A DNA stretch of 64,000 bases, from positions 806,001 to 870,000 of the forward strand of contig NZ_BSTD01000002.1 in assembly GCF_030269325.1 (NCBI RefSeq), read 5' to 3'. Position numbers and translations under genes: made by a program. The first letter of the stretch is position 1. The number at the start of each line of letters is the position of its first letter. The notes under the pieces are model-generated. The model made no database searches. It was not told where the DNA came from and was given only the letters and a program-made list of their open reading frames with translations. The stretch is from Amycolatopsis sp. NBRC 101858 (GTDB lineage: Bacteria > Actinomycetota > Actinomycetes > Mycobacteriales > Pseudonocardiaceae). Below, in pieces: positions 9,448 to 19,080 of the stretch.

Positions 9448-10938
9448 ATGGGGGCCGGTCGGGACCTGCCGCGGTTCGCCGCGCTGCCAGTGGGAATCGT
9501 CGTCGCCGCGCAGGCGGTGATCCTGACCCTGTTGTCCGGCCGCTACGGCTTCCACCGCGACGAGCTGTACTTCGTCGCGGCGGGCCACCGGCCGGACTGG
9601 GGCTACGTCGACAACCCGCCGATCACGCCGTGGCTCGCGCGTGCGTCGACGGCGGTGTTCGGCGAGACGCCCACGGGTTTGCGCGTGGTCGCGACCCTGC
9701 TCGGCATGGCGACGGTGGTGGTCGTCGCGCTGATCGCCCGCGAGTTCGGCGGCGGCCGCGGCGCGCAGCTGTTCACCGCGATCGCGACGGCACTCTCGGC
9801 GTACGTCCTGGTGGTGTCGCACATGCTGGCCACCAACTCGGCGGACGTGCTGCTGTGGTCGCTGATCGCCCTGTTCGGCTTGAAGCTCCTGCGCACCGGT
9901 GACGGCCGGTGGTGGCTCGCCGTCGGTGCTGCCGCGGGGATCGGCCTGGCCAACAAGTGGCTGGTCCTGCTCCTGCTGTCCGGGCTCGGCATCGGCGTGG
10001 CGATCGCCGGGCCACGGGGGGTGCTGCGGACGTGGTGGCTCGCGGGCGGCATCGGGATCGCCTCCGTCCTCGCCGCGCCGGTCGTGCTCTGGCAGGCGTC
10101 GCACGGCTGGCCGATGCTCACCGTCGCCGGCGGGATCAGCGACGACGGCGGCGAGAACCGCATCCTGTTCATGCCGATGCAGCTGGTCTACCTCTCCCCC
10201 GTGCTGGTGCCCGGGTGGATCGCCGGGCTCGTCCGGCCGTGGCGCGACCCCGCCCTGCGCTGGGCCCGCGCGCTCGCGATCGCCTATCCGGTGGTCTGTG
10301 CCGAACTCCTGGTTCTCGGCGGGAAGCCGTACTACTCGGTGCCGTTGCTGCTGCCGCTGGTGGCGCTCGGCGCGGAACCGGCGCTGCGGTGGCTGAGCCG
10401 GGGCGGGACGACGCGGCGGGTGCTCACCGGCGCGGCCGCCGCGGTGTGCGCGGTCGTGTCCGTCCTCACCGGACTCCCGGTGGTCCCGGCCTCGGCCCTC
10501 AACGGCCCGCTGCTCGCGGTCAACAAGGAACCCGGCGAGCAGGTCGGCTGGCCGGGGTTCGCCGACACGGTCGCCGGCGCGTGGGCGCGGATCCCGGCCA
10601 CCGAGCAGGACACCGCGGTGATCCTCGCCGGCAACTACGGGGAGGCGGGCGCGCTGGAGCACTACGGGCCCGAGCGCGGGCTGCCCCAGCCGTATTCGCC
10701 GCACATGTCCTACGCCGACTGGGGCCCGCCGCCGGACCGGCAGGTCGGCCCGGTGCTGCTCATCGGGAGCTTCGAGCGCGGTTCGCCCGCGTCGCGGCTG
10801 ATCACCGGCTGCCGCGTGGTGGCCAAGCACCACACCGCCGAAGGCGTCGACAACGACGAAAACGGCGTCATGCTCTCGCTGTGCACGCTGACCGAACCGT
10901 GGTCGACGGCGTGGCCGCTCCTTCGCCAGTACTACTGA
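9448..10938 (+). CDS. GT39/ArnT-like integral membrane glycosyltransferase
   Basis: A protein of about 496 residues with many hydrophobic segments. The first luminal loop carries the acidic pair D38-E39 in GFHRDELYF, the hallmark of the dolichyl/polyprenyl-phosphate-sugar mannosyltransferase-like (PMT/ArnT) family, followed by [15 protein letters not shown] soluble C-terminal part of about 130 residues holds [15 protein letters not shown]. Such enzymes move a sugar from a polyprenyl phosphate donor onto a lipid or protein outside the membrane. The acceptor is unknown. The ATG at 9448 follows GAGGGGAG; a longer reading frame upstream only overlaps the decarboxylase gene. Confidence 0.8.
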   Translation: MGAGRDLPRFAALPVGIVVAAQAVILTLLSGRYGFHRDELYFVAAGHRPDWGYVDNPPITPWLARASTAVFGETPTGLRVVATLLGMATVVVVALIAREFGGGRGAQLFTAIATALSAYVLVVSHMLATNSADVLLWSLIALFGLKLLRTGDGRWWLAVGAAAGIGLANKWLVLLLLSGLGIGVAIAGPRGVLRTWWLAGGIGIASVLAAPVVLWQASHGWPMLTVAGGISDDGGENRILFMPMQLVYLSPVLVPGWIAGLVRPWRDPALRWARALAIAYPVVCAELLVLGGKPYYSVPLLLPLVALGAEPALRWLSRGGTTRRVLTGAAAAVCAVVSVLTGLPVVPASALNGPLLAVNKEPGEQVGWPGFADTVAGAWARIPATEQDTAVILAGNYGEAGALEHYGPERGLPQPYSPHMSYADWGPPPDRQVGPVLLIGSFERGSPASRLITGCRVVAKHHTAEGVDNDENGVMLSLCTLTEPWSTAWPLLRQYY

Positions 10939-10971
10939 ACGATTTGCCCGGTTCGCGCTACCCTCGGGCGC

Positions 10972-12156
10972 ATGGTGGCGAGGCGCACGGCGGTGGCCGT
11001 GGTGGGGGCGGGCCCGGCCGGGCTCACGGTGGCGAACCTGCTGCGGCGCGCGGGGATCGGCTGCGTGCTGCTGGAGCAGGAGAGCCGGGCGTTCATCGAA
11101 CAGCGGCCGCGGGCCGGGTTCATCGAAGAGTGGGCCGTCCGCGGGCTCGAGCAGCGCGGCCTGGGCGAACAGCTCGTCGCGAAGGCGCCGCGGCACGAGA
11201 AGTTCGAGTTCCGGTTCGCCGGGCAGCGGCACACCTTCCGCTACGGCGACGTCACCGGGCAGCGGCATTTCGTCTACCCACAACAACTTCTGGTCACCGA
11301 CTTGGTCGCGCAGTACACCGACGCAGGCGGTGAAGCGGTCTTCGAAGTCTCCGACGTCCGGCTGCACGACCTGACGTCGGACTCCCCCGCCGTCACGTTC
11401 CGGACCGCCGAGGGCGAGCACCGGATCGACTGCGACTTCATCGCCGGCTGCGACGGCGCGCGCGGCGTCTCCCAGGGCCACCTGCCCCCGGAATCGACCG
11501 TGAAGTCCCACCACGACTACGGAATCGGCTGGCTGGCCCTGCTCGCGGAAGCGCCACCGTCCGCCGACGGGGTGCTGTTCGGCATCCACCCGCGCGGGTT
11601 CGGCGCGCACATGGCCCGCACGCCCACGGTGACCCGGTTCTACCTGCAGACCGCGGCAGGCGAAACCGCAGACGACTGGCCCGACGAGCGCGTCTGGACG
11701 GAACTGCAGGCCCGGCTGGCGGTGCCCGACGGCCCGATCACCGGAGGAAAGCTGATCGAGAAGCGGATCCTCGACATGCACAACTACGTCGTGGAGCCGA
11801 TGGCGCACGGCCGGCTGCACCTGGCGGGCGAGTCGGCGCACCTGGTCGCACCGATCGCGGCGAAGGGCATGAACCTCGCCCTGCACGACGCGTTCCTGCT
11901 CGCCGAGGCCTACCAGGCGTACTACGCCGGCGATCCCGCGCGGCTGGCCGGGTACTCCGCCGCGTGCCTCCCGCTGGTGTGGCAGTACCAGGAGTTTTCG
12001 CTGTGGCTGTCGGACATCTTCCACCACACCGCGGCCGCGGGCGACAACCCGTTCGCGGCGCGCGTCGCGGAGGCCCGGATGCGCCGCCTGCTGGGTTCGC
12101 CCGCGGCCGCGGCGGCGTTCGCGGAGCTCTACATCGGCAAGAACGCCGACCTCTAG
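10972..12156 (+). CDS. pobA: 4-hydroxybenzoate 3-monooxygenase PobA
   Basis: A 394-residue class A flavoprotein with the FAD-binding GAGPAG at residues 13-18, RAGFIEEW near residue 50, the HFVYPQQLLVTDL segment, a DG-type CDGARGVSQG motif and the second FAD motif HLAGESAHLVAPIAAKGMNLALHDA. The last is typical of PobA except that the usual G-D reads G-E-S. It converts 4-hydroxybenzoate to protocatechuate with NAD(P)H and O2. No pca genes are in view, so protocatechuate must be used by an operon elsewhere. It starts 33 bp after the GT39 gene and overlaps the convergent fucosidase gene by 4 bp. Confidence 0.92.
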   Translation: MVARRTAVAVVGAGPAGLTVANLLRRAGIGCVLLEQESRAFIEQRPRAGFIEEWAVRGLEQRGLGEQLVAKAPRHEKFEFRFAGQRHTFRYGDVTGQRHFVYPQQLLVTDLVAQYTDAGGEAVFEVSDVRLHDLTSDSPAVTFRTAEGEHRIDCDFIAGCDGARGVSQGHLPPESTVKSHHDYGIGWLALLAEAPPSADGVLFGIHPRGFGAHMARTPTVTRFYLQTAAGETADDWPDERVWTELQARLAVPDGPITGGKLIEKRILDMHNYVVEPMAHGRLHLAGESAHLVAPIAAKGMNLALHDAFLLAEAYQAYYAGDPARLAGYSAACLPLVWQYQEFSLWLSDIFHHTAAAGDNPFAARVAEARMRRLLGSPAAAAAFAELYIGKNADL

Positions 12157-14513
12157 CTCCAGGCGATCTTGAACACCCAGGCGAAGCGGCCGGCCTGCCG
12201 GGCCGCGGCCGGGACGTCGATCACCAGCGAACCGTTCTCGACCGTCCAGTGCAGGTTCCCGCGGTACCCGAGCATCGTCACCCGGTCCCCGCTGCGGATC
12301 GGGACCGGCGCGTCGACCACCAGCCTGCTGCCCGGCGCCACCAGTGAATGCACGTAGAACGCCTCGTTCTGCTTGACCGTGAACCGCAGGTCGCCGAGCT
12401 GGGCCATCCGCGACCAGTACGTCGTGCCGTAGATGGCCTCGCCGTTGACCTTCAGCCACGCGCCCGCGTCGCGCAGGTGCTTCTGCATGACGTCCGGGAT
12501 GGTGCCGTCGAAGTCGGGACCGATGTCGAGCAGGAAGTTGCCGTTCTTCGACACGATGTCGACCAGCGTCCGGACGACCTCGTCGGCCGTCATGTACCGG
12601 TCGTCGGGGGTCGCGCGGTTGTAGCCGTAGGAGAACGGGTCGAGGCCGCGGCTCGCCTCCCACCTCGCCACCACGGTGTTCGGGTACGTCGTGTACTCCG
12701 GCGTCGTGAAGTCGTGGTCGGGGATGCCGCCGCGGTCGTTGTAGGTGACGTCCTTGGGGCGCTTGCGGTTCTTCGCGTGGTTGAAGTACTCCGAGACCAC
12801 CGCGCGGGAGTCGTTGACGCCGCCGATGTCGAACCACAGGACGTCCGGGTCGAACTCCGAGATCAGCTCGAGCACCTGCGGCGCCTGGTAGTCGCGGACG
12901 AAGTCCTTCCCGGCCGTGTAACCGGTGTAGGGCAAGGGCGCGCCGGTGTAGGGGTTGCGCGGCGCGTGCCCCATCCACGGGTTGTCGGGGTTGAACCACT
13001 CGGGCAGCGAGAAGTACAGGCCGTTGCGCAGCTGGGGCGTGTACTTCCGGGACGCCGCGAACAACTCGGCGATGACGTTGCGCTTCGGGCCGAGCTTCAC
13101 GGAGTTGCGGTCGCTGACCTTGGTGTCCCACAACGCGAAGCCGTCGTGGTGCTTGGACGTGAGGACGTAGTATTCGGCGCCCGCGTCCGCGATCAGCTTC
13201 AGCCAGGTGCGCGGGTCGAACTTCTTCGCGGTGAACATCGGGATGAAGTCGTCGTAGGCGAAGTCCTCGCCGTACTTTTCCTTGTGGTAGGCGTAGGTCG
13301 CGCCGTTCGGGTCCTGCTGGTTCTGCCAGTACCACTCGGCGTACTGCTGGCCGACCGGCGCCCACGCGGGCACGGCGTACACGCCCCAGTGGATGAAGAT
13401 GCCGAACTTGCTGTCATTGAACCAATACGGCGCGCGGTGCGTCGACAGCGACGCGTCCGTCGGCCGGAAGTCCGGGACGCCGAGGGTGACCGGGATCTGC
13501 TGGGTGGCCAGGGTGCCCCGCCCGGCCGTGACGCGGACCTGGCCGTTCGTGGTGGTCCCGGGCGGCACGGACGCGTTCGGGGCGAGCCCGAGCCGGACCG
13601 TCGCCTGCTCCCCCGGCGCCAGCGCGCGGATGGCCGCCGGCACGGTCGTCCGGCCGCCGGGGACGTCGACGGTGACGCTGACCTTGTCCCCGGCCCCGAG
13701 CCACACCGTGCCCGCGTTGACGACGGTCGCCTCCGCGGCCTGCGGACCGCCGTCGGTCAGCAGGTTGGCCGCCGAGCGGCCGTCGAGGATGAGCGCCGAG
13801 CGGCCGACCGCCACCGGCTGCAGGGTGAGCGCGAAGACGTGCAGGCTGGAGACGTTCGGGGCCGGGGTGGCCGTGGTGGGCAGGGTCAGCGCGACGGCGT
13901 CGCGGGCCGGATCGACCCAGACCTGGCCGGTGGCCAGGGAAACCGGGTTGTCGTCGACGACGCCGCCGGGCGCGTAGCGGAACGGCGCGACCAGCGCGCC
14001 GGAGCCGGTGTACCAGTCGGGGCCGGAGAGGGAGCCGGTGCTCGTGCTGCCGTCGGCGTAGTGCACGGTCGCCGTGCCGCCGGTCGCGCCGTAGCTGGCG
14101 GCGACCAGGAAGTACGCGACGAAGTACCGCCCCTTCGGCAGGTCGATCGTCTGGCCGGTGGCGGCGATGTCGTTCTTCGCGCCGGCGGCCGCGGAGCCGA
14201 GCTTGAACGGAACGCCGCCGACGGTGGCGGTCTGCCCGACCGGCAGGTGCTCGGCCGGGAAGGTGTAGCCGGAGCCGTCGAAGTCGCCGCCGGGGGCCGA
14301 CGCGCTGTCGATGCCGTCGTTGGAGAACCACGTGTCGAGGGCGACCGGGACGGGTGGCGGGGGCGGGACGATCGGGGTGCCGGGGCTGTCCGCGGCGGCG
14401 TCGACGGGCACGGCCGCACCACTGGCGCCGGCCGAGGTGCGGCCGGCCGCGCTGAGCGCCACCGCGCCTCCCAGGGCGATGCCGAGAGCTTGTCGGCGGG
14501 GGAAGGTCGTCAC
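12153..14513 (-). CDS. secreted alpha-L-fucosidase, GH29
   Basis: A 786-residue Tat-type secreted protein: RRQALGIALGGAVALSAAG at residues 6-24. An N-terminal beta-sandwich region (about 50-350) and an Ig-like stretch lead into the GH29 barrel, which opens with APYWFNDSKFGIFIHWGVYAVP, continues with YYVLTSKHHDGFALWDT and reaches the nucleophile D562 in VLWFDIGG. A C-terminal beta domain follows. The enzyme should release L-fucose from plant or animal glycans outside the cell. No fucose uptake genes are adjacent; the nearest secreted hydrolase is the SGNH protein downstream. Confidence 0.9.
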   Translation of the reverse strand: MTTFPRRQALGIALGGAVALSAAGRTSAGASGAAVPVDAAADSPGTPIVPPPPPVPVALDTWFSNDGIDSASAPGGDFDGSGYTFPAEHLPVGQTATVGGVPFKLGSAAAGAKNDIAATGQTIDLPKGRYFVAYFLVAASYGATGGTATVHYADGSTSTGSLSGPDWYTGSGALVAPFRYAPGGVVDDNPVSLATGQVWVDPARDAVALTLPTTATPAPNVSSLHVFALTLQPVAVGRSALILDGRSAANLLTDGGPQAAEATVVNAGTVWLGAGDKVSVTVDVPGGRTTVPAAIRALAPGEQATVRLGLAPNASVPPGTTTNGQVRVTAGRGTLATQQIPVTLGVPDFRPTDASLSTHRAPYWFNDSKFGIFIHWGVYAVPAWAPVGQQYAEWYWQNQQDPNGATYAYHKEKYGEDFAYDDFIPMFTAKKFDPRTWLKLIADAGAEYYVLTSKHHDGFALWDTKVSDRNSVKLGPKRNVIAELFAASRKYTPQLRNGLYFSLPEWFNPDNPWMGHAPRNPYTGAPLPYTGYTAGKDFVRDYQAPQVLELISEFDPDVLWFDIGGVNDSRAVVSEYFNHAKNRKRPKDVTYNDRGGIPDHDFTTPEYTTYPNTVVARWEASRGLDPFSYGYNRATPDDRYMTADEVVRTLVDIVSKNGNFLLDIGPDFDGTIPDVMQKHLRDAGAWLKVNGEAIYGTTYWSRMAQLGDLRFTVKQNEAFYVHSLVAPGSRLVVDAPVPIRSGDRVTMLGYRGNLHWTVENGSLVIDVPAAARQAGRFAWVFKIAWS

Positions 14514-14741
14514 TGAACCTCCAGGGATCGGATGACTACGGCGGAATGACGACAGAGTTCGCCCCTAGCTGGCCGATCTGTCGTTGGCGGAGCTGATTCA
14601 TCCGACGACTGACCCTGCTCGCTGCGCCTTCCGCTGTCAAGAGCCGATCGTTATGAACCTCGCTCAGGTCCGGCCCGTAGTCCTGGGTAACGAGCTGCAG
14701 CACTCGCCGCCAGAACCCAGCCGCGTCGAAAGGCCAGACCG

Positions 14742-15008
14742 ATGTCCACCTACCCGAGCGCACTGAGCCGCCGCGCGATCGCCATGTTGAAGGCGGTCGG
14801 CGAGGGGCGCGCCGAGCTCCGCTGCAGCTGTGAACCCGACCTCCGCGTGGACGGGTTGTCGTGCTGCGACCAGAACACCGCCCACGACCTCGCCCGCGCC
14901 GGGCTGATCCGCGCGATCGGCACCCCGGCGCGCGGCCAGTGGGCCCCGGCCGAACTGACCGACGCCGGGCACCGCGCGCTCGGCGGAGGTCTTCCCGCCG
15001 CCGCTTGA
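14742..15008 (+). CDS. small hypothetical protein with Cys pairs
   Basis: An 88-residue protein with a GAAAGG ribosome site 9 nt before its ATG. It carries ELRCSCEPDLRVDGLSCCDQ near the middle (four cysteines in an arrangement that could bind a metal) and a wHTH-like pattern around it (TAHDLARAGLIRA, ELTDAGHRAL). I do not recognise a named family. A perfect long hairpin 11 bp after the stop codon probably ends its transcript. Confidence 0.6.
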   Translation: MSTYPSALSRRAIAMLKAVGEGRAELRCSCEPDLRVDGLSCCDQNTAHDLARAGLIRAIGTPARGQWAPAELTDAGHRALGGGLPAAA

Positions 15009-15019
15009 GCCTCCCGCTC

Positions 15020-15080
15020 GAAAGCCGTGAAGGGCATCCTCATGGACGTCACAGCCATGAAGGTGCCCTTCACGGCTTTC
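15020..15080. repeat. long intergenic hairpin, GTGAAGGGC type
   Basis: A 17-bp perfect stem (GAAAGCCGTGAAGGGCA with its complement ending at 15080) extends through two mismatches to about 26 bp around a short loop holding ACGTCACA. There is no T-run. It begins 11 bp after the stop of the small gene at 14742-15008 and could act as a terminator or RNA stabiliser. The arm motif CCGTGAAGG recurs in the hairpin at 55081-55131, which suggests one repeat family. Confidence 0.65.
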
Positions 15081-15414
15081 GCGTCTTTCGCGGCGGCGAC
15101 GAAGTGAGGTCGACAAAACCCCGAACCGGGCTGAACCGCCCCGGGCCGGGGACCGTGCTTTGGGTGAGGGCGTCTCGCACACGCCCTCCGGAGTCGCCAC
15201 GACGCAAACGATCCGGGCCAGCCTCCGCCCGATCGGGACCGGGCACTCCGGCGAGCGGCCGTCGCGGCAACGGCCACCTCGCGCGGGCCCGTCCGGCATC
15301 CCCAGAATCCCGGACGGGCCCGCTCCCTCGCCGAGTGCACTGTCCGGGATCTTGTCCGATTCGCTCACCTGATCAGCGGTCGCTGGTCCGGAGCAGTCGC
15401 GCCACTGTGAGTGC
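15081..15414. other. gene-free interval before the SGNH hydrolase
   Basis: About 330 bp with GC-rich open frames on both strands but no supported start, family motif or ribosome site. The last 60 bp before the ATG at 15415 should hold the hydrolase promoter; no clear consensus -35/-10 pair could be assigned. Confidence 0.4.
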
Positions 15415-16635
15415 ATGCGACGCTTTCTGGCCGTGAGCGCGGCACTTCTGGCAGGGTTCGGCATCCTCACGACTTCCGGCAGCGCGAATCCGGAAAGCGC
15501 TGCCCCGGCGATCGCCGAGCACGCCGTCGGCGGCTGGGTCGGCACGTGGGCCGCCGCGCCCGCGTCCGCCGTCGCCAACACCCCGGACGGCTACCCCGGC
15601 TTTTCGATCCGCAACGTCGTGCACACCAGTGCCGGCGGCGACCGGGCCCGCGTCCACCTGTCGAACGCCTTCGGCGCCACTCCCCTGACCTTCGGGCACG
15701 TCACCGTCGCGGTCCAGGGCACCGGCCCGGACGCCGTGCCCGGCACGCTGCGGTCGCTGACCTTCGGCGGCGCACTGAGCGTCGTCGTCCCGGCGGGCGC
15801 CGAAGCCCTGAGCGATCCGGTGAGCCTGCGCGTGCCGGCCGACGCCAACCTGCTCGTGACGACCTACGTGCCCACGAAGTCCGGCCCCGTCACCTACCAC
15901 CCGGCCGCTTCGCAGACGTCGTACTTCACGCGTGCGGGCGACTTCGCCGGCAGTGAGTCGGGCGCGCCCTACACCGAGCAGACTTCCGTGTGGCACTACG
16001 TTTCCGGCGTTGACGTCCAGGGCAGTGCCGAGGCTTCGATCGTGACGCTCGGCGACTCGATCACCGACGGCGTCGGCTCGGTCGCCGGGACCAACCACCG
16101 CTGGCCGGACTACCTCGCCGACCGGCTGCACGGCCGCTTCGGCGTGCTCAACGCGGGCATCAGCGCCAACCGGCTGCTGCTCGACGTGCCCGGGTCGGGT
16201 GCCGGCCAGAACGCCTTGTCCCGCTTCGACCGCGACGTGCTGAGCGTCGGTGGCGTGCGGACGCTGATCGTGCTGGAAGGCATCAACGACATCCAGCAGG
16301 ACCCGCACCAGACCGACCCGAACGCGATCACCTCGGCCTACCGCCAGCTGGTGACGCAGGCGCACGCCCGCGGCATCCGCGTCCTCGGCGGCACGCTCAC
16401 GCCGTTCAAGGGCTGGGGCGTCTACGACGAAACCCTCGAAGCGACCCGCACCGCGGTGAACACGTTCATCCGCACCAGCGGGGTGTTCGACGGCGTCGTC
16501 GACTTCGACGCCGCCGTCCGCGACCCGGCCGACCCGCTCCGGATGCTCCCGGCCTACGACTCCGGCGACCACCTCCACCCGGGCGACGCCGGGTACGAGC
16601 GGATGGCCGCCGCCGTCCGACTAGACCGGCTGTGA
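15415..16635 (+). CDS. secreted SGNH/GDSL-family hydrolase
   Basis: A 406-residue protein with a signal peptide (MRRFLAVSAALLAGFGILTT, probable cleavage near residue 24). An N-terminal beta-rich domain (about 35-200, with GWVGTWAAAPASA and NAFGATPLTFGHVTVAV) precedes the SGNH catalytic domain. Block I is VTLGDSITDGVGS with nucleophile S215, block III is LEGINDIQQD, and the D-x-x-H pair lies in SGDHLHPGDAGY near the C-terminus. Such enzymes are esterases acting on lipids or acetylated or feruloylated polysaccharides. The adjacent secreted fucosidase makes a polysaccharide esterase plausible. The 3' end overlaps the convergent MFS gene by 15 bp. Confidence 0.88.
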   Translation: MRRFLAVSAALLAGFGILTTSGSANPESAAPAIAEHAVGGWVGTWAAAPASAVANTPDGYPGFSIRNVVHTSAGGDRARVHLSNAFGATPLTFGHVTVAVQGTGPDAVPGTLRSLTFGGALSVVVPAGAEALSDPVSLRVPADANLLVTTYVPTKSGPVTYHPAASQTSYFTRAGDFAGSESGAPYTEQTSVWHYVSGVDVQGSAEASIVTLGDSITDGVGSVAGTNHRWPDYLADRLHGRFGVLNAGISANRLLLDVPGSGAGQNALSRFDRDVLSVGGVRTLIVLEGINDIQQDPHQTDPNAITSAYRQLVTQAHARGIRVLGGTLTPFKGWGVYDETLEATRTAVNTFIRTSGVFDGVVDFDAAVRDPADPLRMLPAYDSGDHLHPGDAGYERMAAAVRLDRL

Positions 16636-17904
16636 GCGCGGAATGAACAGCACCGCCACCAGGCTGAGCACCGCCACCCCCACCAGGTAGAGCGACACCG
16701 AGAACGAAGTCCCGGTCGAGGTCTGCAACGCCGTCGCGATCAGCGGCGCGAAGCTGCCGCCCAGCACCGCGCCCACCGCGTAGGAGAACGACGCGCCGCT
16801 GTAGCGGAACCGCGGCTCGAACAGCTCCGCGAACAACGCCGACTGCGGCCCGTACGTCGCGCCCAGCCCGATGTTCAGCACCACCACGGCCACGATCAGC
16901 CAGACCGCGGCCTTCGTGTCCACCAGCAGGAAGAACGGGATCGGCCAGACCACCAGCAGCACCGACCCGGCCAGGTACACCGGTTTGCGGCCGACGCGGT
17001 CCGACCACGCGGCCGTGACGAGGATGCTCACCAGCCACGTCACGCTGCCGACGATGACCACCACCAGCAGCGTGGTCCGGTCGATCTTCAGCACCGACGT
17101 GCCGTAGGACAGCAGGTACGCCAGGAAGATGTACCCGATCGCGGTGTTCGCGATGAAGCTGCCCGACGCCACGAGCAACGCGCGCGGCCGCTCCCGGAAG
17201 ACGTCGACCATCGGCCGGCTGCTGCGCGCCTCGGTTTCCCGCAACCGCGCGAACACCGGCGTCTCCTCGATCCGCAGCCGGATCACCAGGCCGACGCCGA
17301 CGAGCACGATGCTCGCCAGGAACGGCACCCGCCAGCCCCACGCCGCGAACTGCGCGTCGGACATCGTGCGGCCGAGGATGAAGAAGAACAGCTGCGCCAG
17401 GATCAGCCCGGCGGGGACGCCGATCTGCGAGAACGCGCCGTACCGGCCGCGATGCCCCTCCGGGGCGTGTTCGACCGCCATCAGCGCCGCACCGCCCCAC
17501 TCGCCACCCGCGCTCAGGCCCTGCAGCAGCCGCAGGACCAGCAGCAGGATCGGGGCCCAGACACCGATCGCGGAGTACGTGGGCAGCAGGCCGACACCGA
17601 CCGTCGCCACGCCCATCAGGAGCAATGACAGCACCAGCATCGCCTTGCGGCCCACGCGGTCGCCGAAGTGGCCCCACAGGATCCCGCCGACCGGGCGGGC
17701 CAGGAACCCGACGCCGAGCGTCGCGAACGCGGCGAGGGTGCCGGATGCGGGCGAGAGCGTCGTGAAGAAGAGCTTGCCGAACACGAGTGCCGTCGCCGTG
17801 CTGTAGATGAAGTAGTCGTACCACTCGATCGTGGTCCCGATCGCGCTCGCGACGGCGACCCGTCGCAGCTGCCGAGTGGCCTCGGCCGGCGCCGGCGTGC
17901 TCAC
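16621..17904 (-). CDS. MFS metabolite:H+ symporter (ShiA/ProP-like)
   Basis: A 12-helix transporter of about 427 residues that begins VSTPAPAEATRQLRRVAVASAIGTTIEWYDYFIYS. The IEWYDYF motif, the G-H-F-G-D-R-V-G-R-K loop 2-3 signature and G-x-x-x-G-G-E-W-G-G are typical of the metabolite:H+ symporter family that carries shikimate, proline/betaine, citrate or ketoglutarate. I place the start at GTG 17904, which overlaps the stop of the upstream GNAT gene in a GTGA quartet. Extending further upstream would only read through the acetyltransferase. The substrate is unknown. Confidence 0.88.
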   Translation of the reverse strand: MSTPAPAEATRQLRRVAVASAIGTTIEWYDYFIYSTATALVFGKLFFTTLSPASGTLAAFATLGVGFLARPVGGILWGHFGDRVGRKAMLVLSLLLMGVATVGVGLLPTYSAIGVWAPILLLVLRLLQGLSAGGEWGGAALMAVEHAPEGHRGRYGAFSQIGVPAGLILAQLFFFILGRTMSDAQFAAWGWRVPFLASIVLVGVGLVIRLRIEETPVFARLRETEARSSRPMVDVFRERPRALLVASGSFIANTAIGYIFLAYLLSYGTSVLKIDRTTLLVVVIVGSVTWLVSILVTAAWSDRVGRKPVYLAGSVLLVVWPIPFFLLVDTKAAVWLIVAVVVLNIGLGATYGPQSALFAELFEPRFRYSGASFSYAVGAVLGGSFAPLIATALQTSTGTSFSVSLYLVGVAVLSLVAVLFIPRSQPV

Positions 17905-18437
17905 GAGCCCGCGAAAGCCGGGAGGAGGTCTTCGGCCAGCAGGTCCATCAGCAGCCCGTCGTGCCAGCTGCCGTCCGGACCGCGCTCGTAGGAGCGCATC
18001 GTGCCGACCGGCTGGAAGCCGAGCGACTGGTAGAGCTGGATCGCGGACTTGTTGTCCGCCGCGGGGTCGATCACCACCCGGTGGTGCCCGCGCACGGTGA
18101 ACAGGTGCTCGGCCAGCGTCCGGATCGCGTCCGAGCCGAGGCCACGGCCCTGCCAGTCCGGGTGGACAGCGATGTCGATCCCGGCGTGCCGGTACTGCGG
18201 GTCGGCCTCTTCGAAGGCCAGCTCGATGCCCACGACGACGCCCTCGTGCTCGATGGCGTACGTCGTGGTGCCGTCGTCGGGGTCCAGCAGGTACGAAACC
18301 TGGGCGGCCACCGGTTCTTCGGCGTCCGCCCACCACCGGGCGACGTCCGGGTGCGACAGGATCTCCTCGAACCGGGCGGCGTCCGCGGCTGCGGCGGGGC
18401 GCAGGCGGACGCGGCTTCCGGTGATCAGGCCGGTCAT
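17901..18437 (-). CDS. GNAT acetyltransferase, AAC(6')-like
   Basis: A 178-residue N-acetyltransferase: RVRLRPAAAADAARFEEIL at the start, HPDVARWW near residue 30, the acetyl-CoA pyrophosphate loop WQGRGLGSDAIRTL, and VIDPAADNKSAIQLYQSLGFQPVGTM. The paired tryptophans and the I-D-P-x-x-x-N-x-x-A segment resemble the AAC(6') branch, so aminoglycoside acetylation is possible, but many relatives act on other amines. It is translationally coupled to the MFS transporter downstream by a 4-bp overlap. Confidence 0.8.
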   Translation of the reverse strand: MTGLITGSRVRLRPAAAADAARFEEILSHPDVARWWADAEEPVAAQVSYLLDPDDGTTTYAIEHEGVVVGIELAFEEADPQYRHAGIDIAVHPDWQGRGLGSDAIRTLAEHLFTVRGHHRVVIDPAADNKSAIQLYQSLGFQPVGTMRSYERGPDGSWHDGLLMDLLAEDLLPAFAGS

Positions 18438-18522
18438 CGGCTCAGTGTCGACCCCCGGAAGCCGTCTGTCGAGGAGTGCCGCCCGGCCGGGCCAAGCCGG
18501 TCGGCGGGTCCTCAGCCCCCGG

Positions 18523-19080
18523 TCACCACGGGTTGTTGTCCTGCTCGTCCGGGTCGGTGGCCCCGGTGCGCCGCGGCGGCGGCGACGCCGGGGGCGCCCC
18601 GGCCCCACCGGCAGGCGGCGCGGGCGAGGGCGGCGTGGGCGGCGGTTCGGCGGGCGGCGGCGGCGCGTCCTCCGGCTCGTCCGGGTCGGGGAACCGGCCG
18701 CGGAGGTTGTCCAGCAGCAGCGTCCGGGTCTCGCGGTCCTCGTCGCCGAGCTGCTCGGTCATCACGCCCGCCACGCGCTCGGCGATGCCGGCCTGGGCCC
18801 GCCGCATGGTGGTCAGGATCGTCCGGGACAGCTCGTCCAGCGGGAACGACTTGATCTTGTTGCTGAACGTCAGGTCGGTGACCGTGCCGTCGGCACCGAC
18901 GGTGACGCTCACCGCGCCGTCGCCGCTGCTCGCGGTCAGCCGCAGCCGTTCGGTCTGCTCCTGCGCGGCCTGGTAGCGCTCGGCCTTGGCCGCGAACCCG
19001 GCGGCCCAGTCGTCCATCCGGCGGATCGTCTCGTCGGGGTCCCGCATCAGGTCCCCCAGGCCGTTGTTCGGGCCCGTCAT
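18523..19080 (-). CDS. YbaB/EbfC-like protein with proline-rich tail, T7SS-associated
   Basis: The 185-residue protein has a YbaB/EbfC-like domain (about 20-120: RMDDWAAGFAAKAERYQAAQEQTERLRLTA, VSVTVGADGTVTDLTFSNKIKSFPLDELSRTIL) followed by an acidic segment and a disordered proline-rich tail (about 125-185). In actinobacteria such proteins sit beside ESX-associated genes rather than beside recA/dnaX. It overlaps the EspC-like gene by 4 bp and is the last gene of the five-gene set. Its role in secretion is unknown; a DNA-binding function should not be assumed. Confidence 0.78.
   Translation of the reverse strand: MTGPNNGLGDLMRDPDETIRRMDDWAAGFAAKAERYQAAQEQTERLRLTASSGDGAVSVTVGADGTVTDLTFSNKIKSFPLDELSRTILTTMRRAQAGIAERVAGVMTEQLGDEDRETRTLLLDNLRGRFPDPDEPEDAPPPPAEPPPTPPSPAPPAGGAGAPPASPPPRRTGATDPDEQDNNPW

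Noticed and set aside
10972..12156. The G-E-S in place of G-D-A in PobA as a sign of inactivation
   Set aside because: The change is conservative and the rest of the second FAD motif is intact; I recall similar variants in actinobacterial PobA, so activity is expected.
9322..13365. A 1347-codon open frame on the minus strand under GT39 and pobA
   Set aside because: It is antisense to well-supported genes and reads partly through the fucosidase gene out of frame; no conserved domain is seen.
14536..14763. A 75-codon minus-strand frame between the fucosidase and the small Cys protein
   Set aside because: It lacks a ribosome site and a recognised family, and it overlaps the start of the small plus-strand gene. 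The lower GC is noted as a finding instead.
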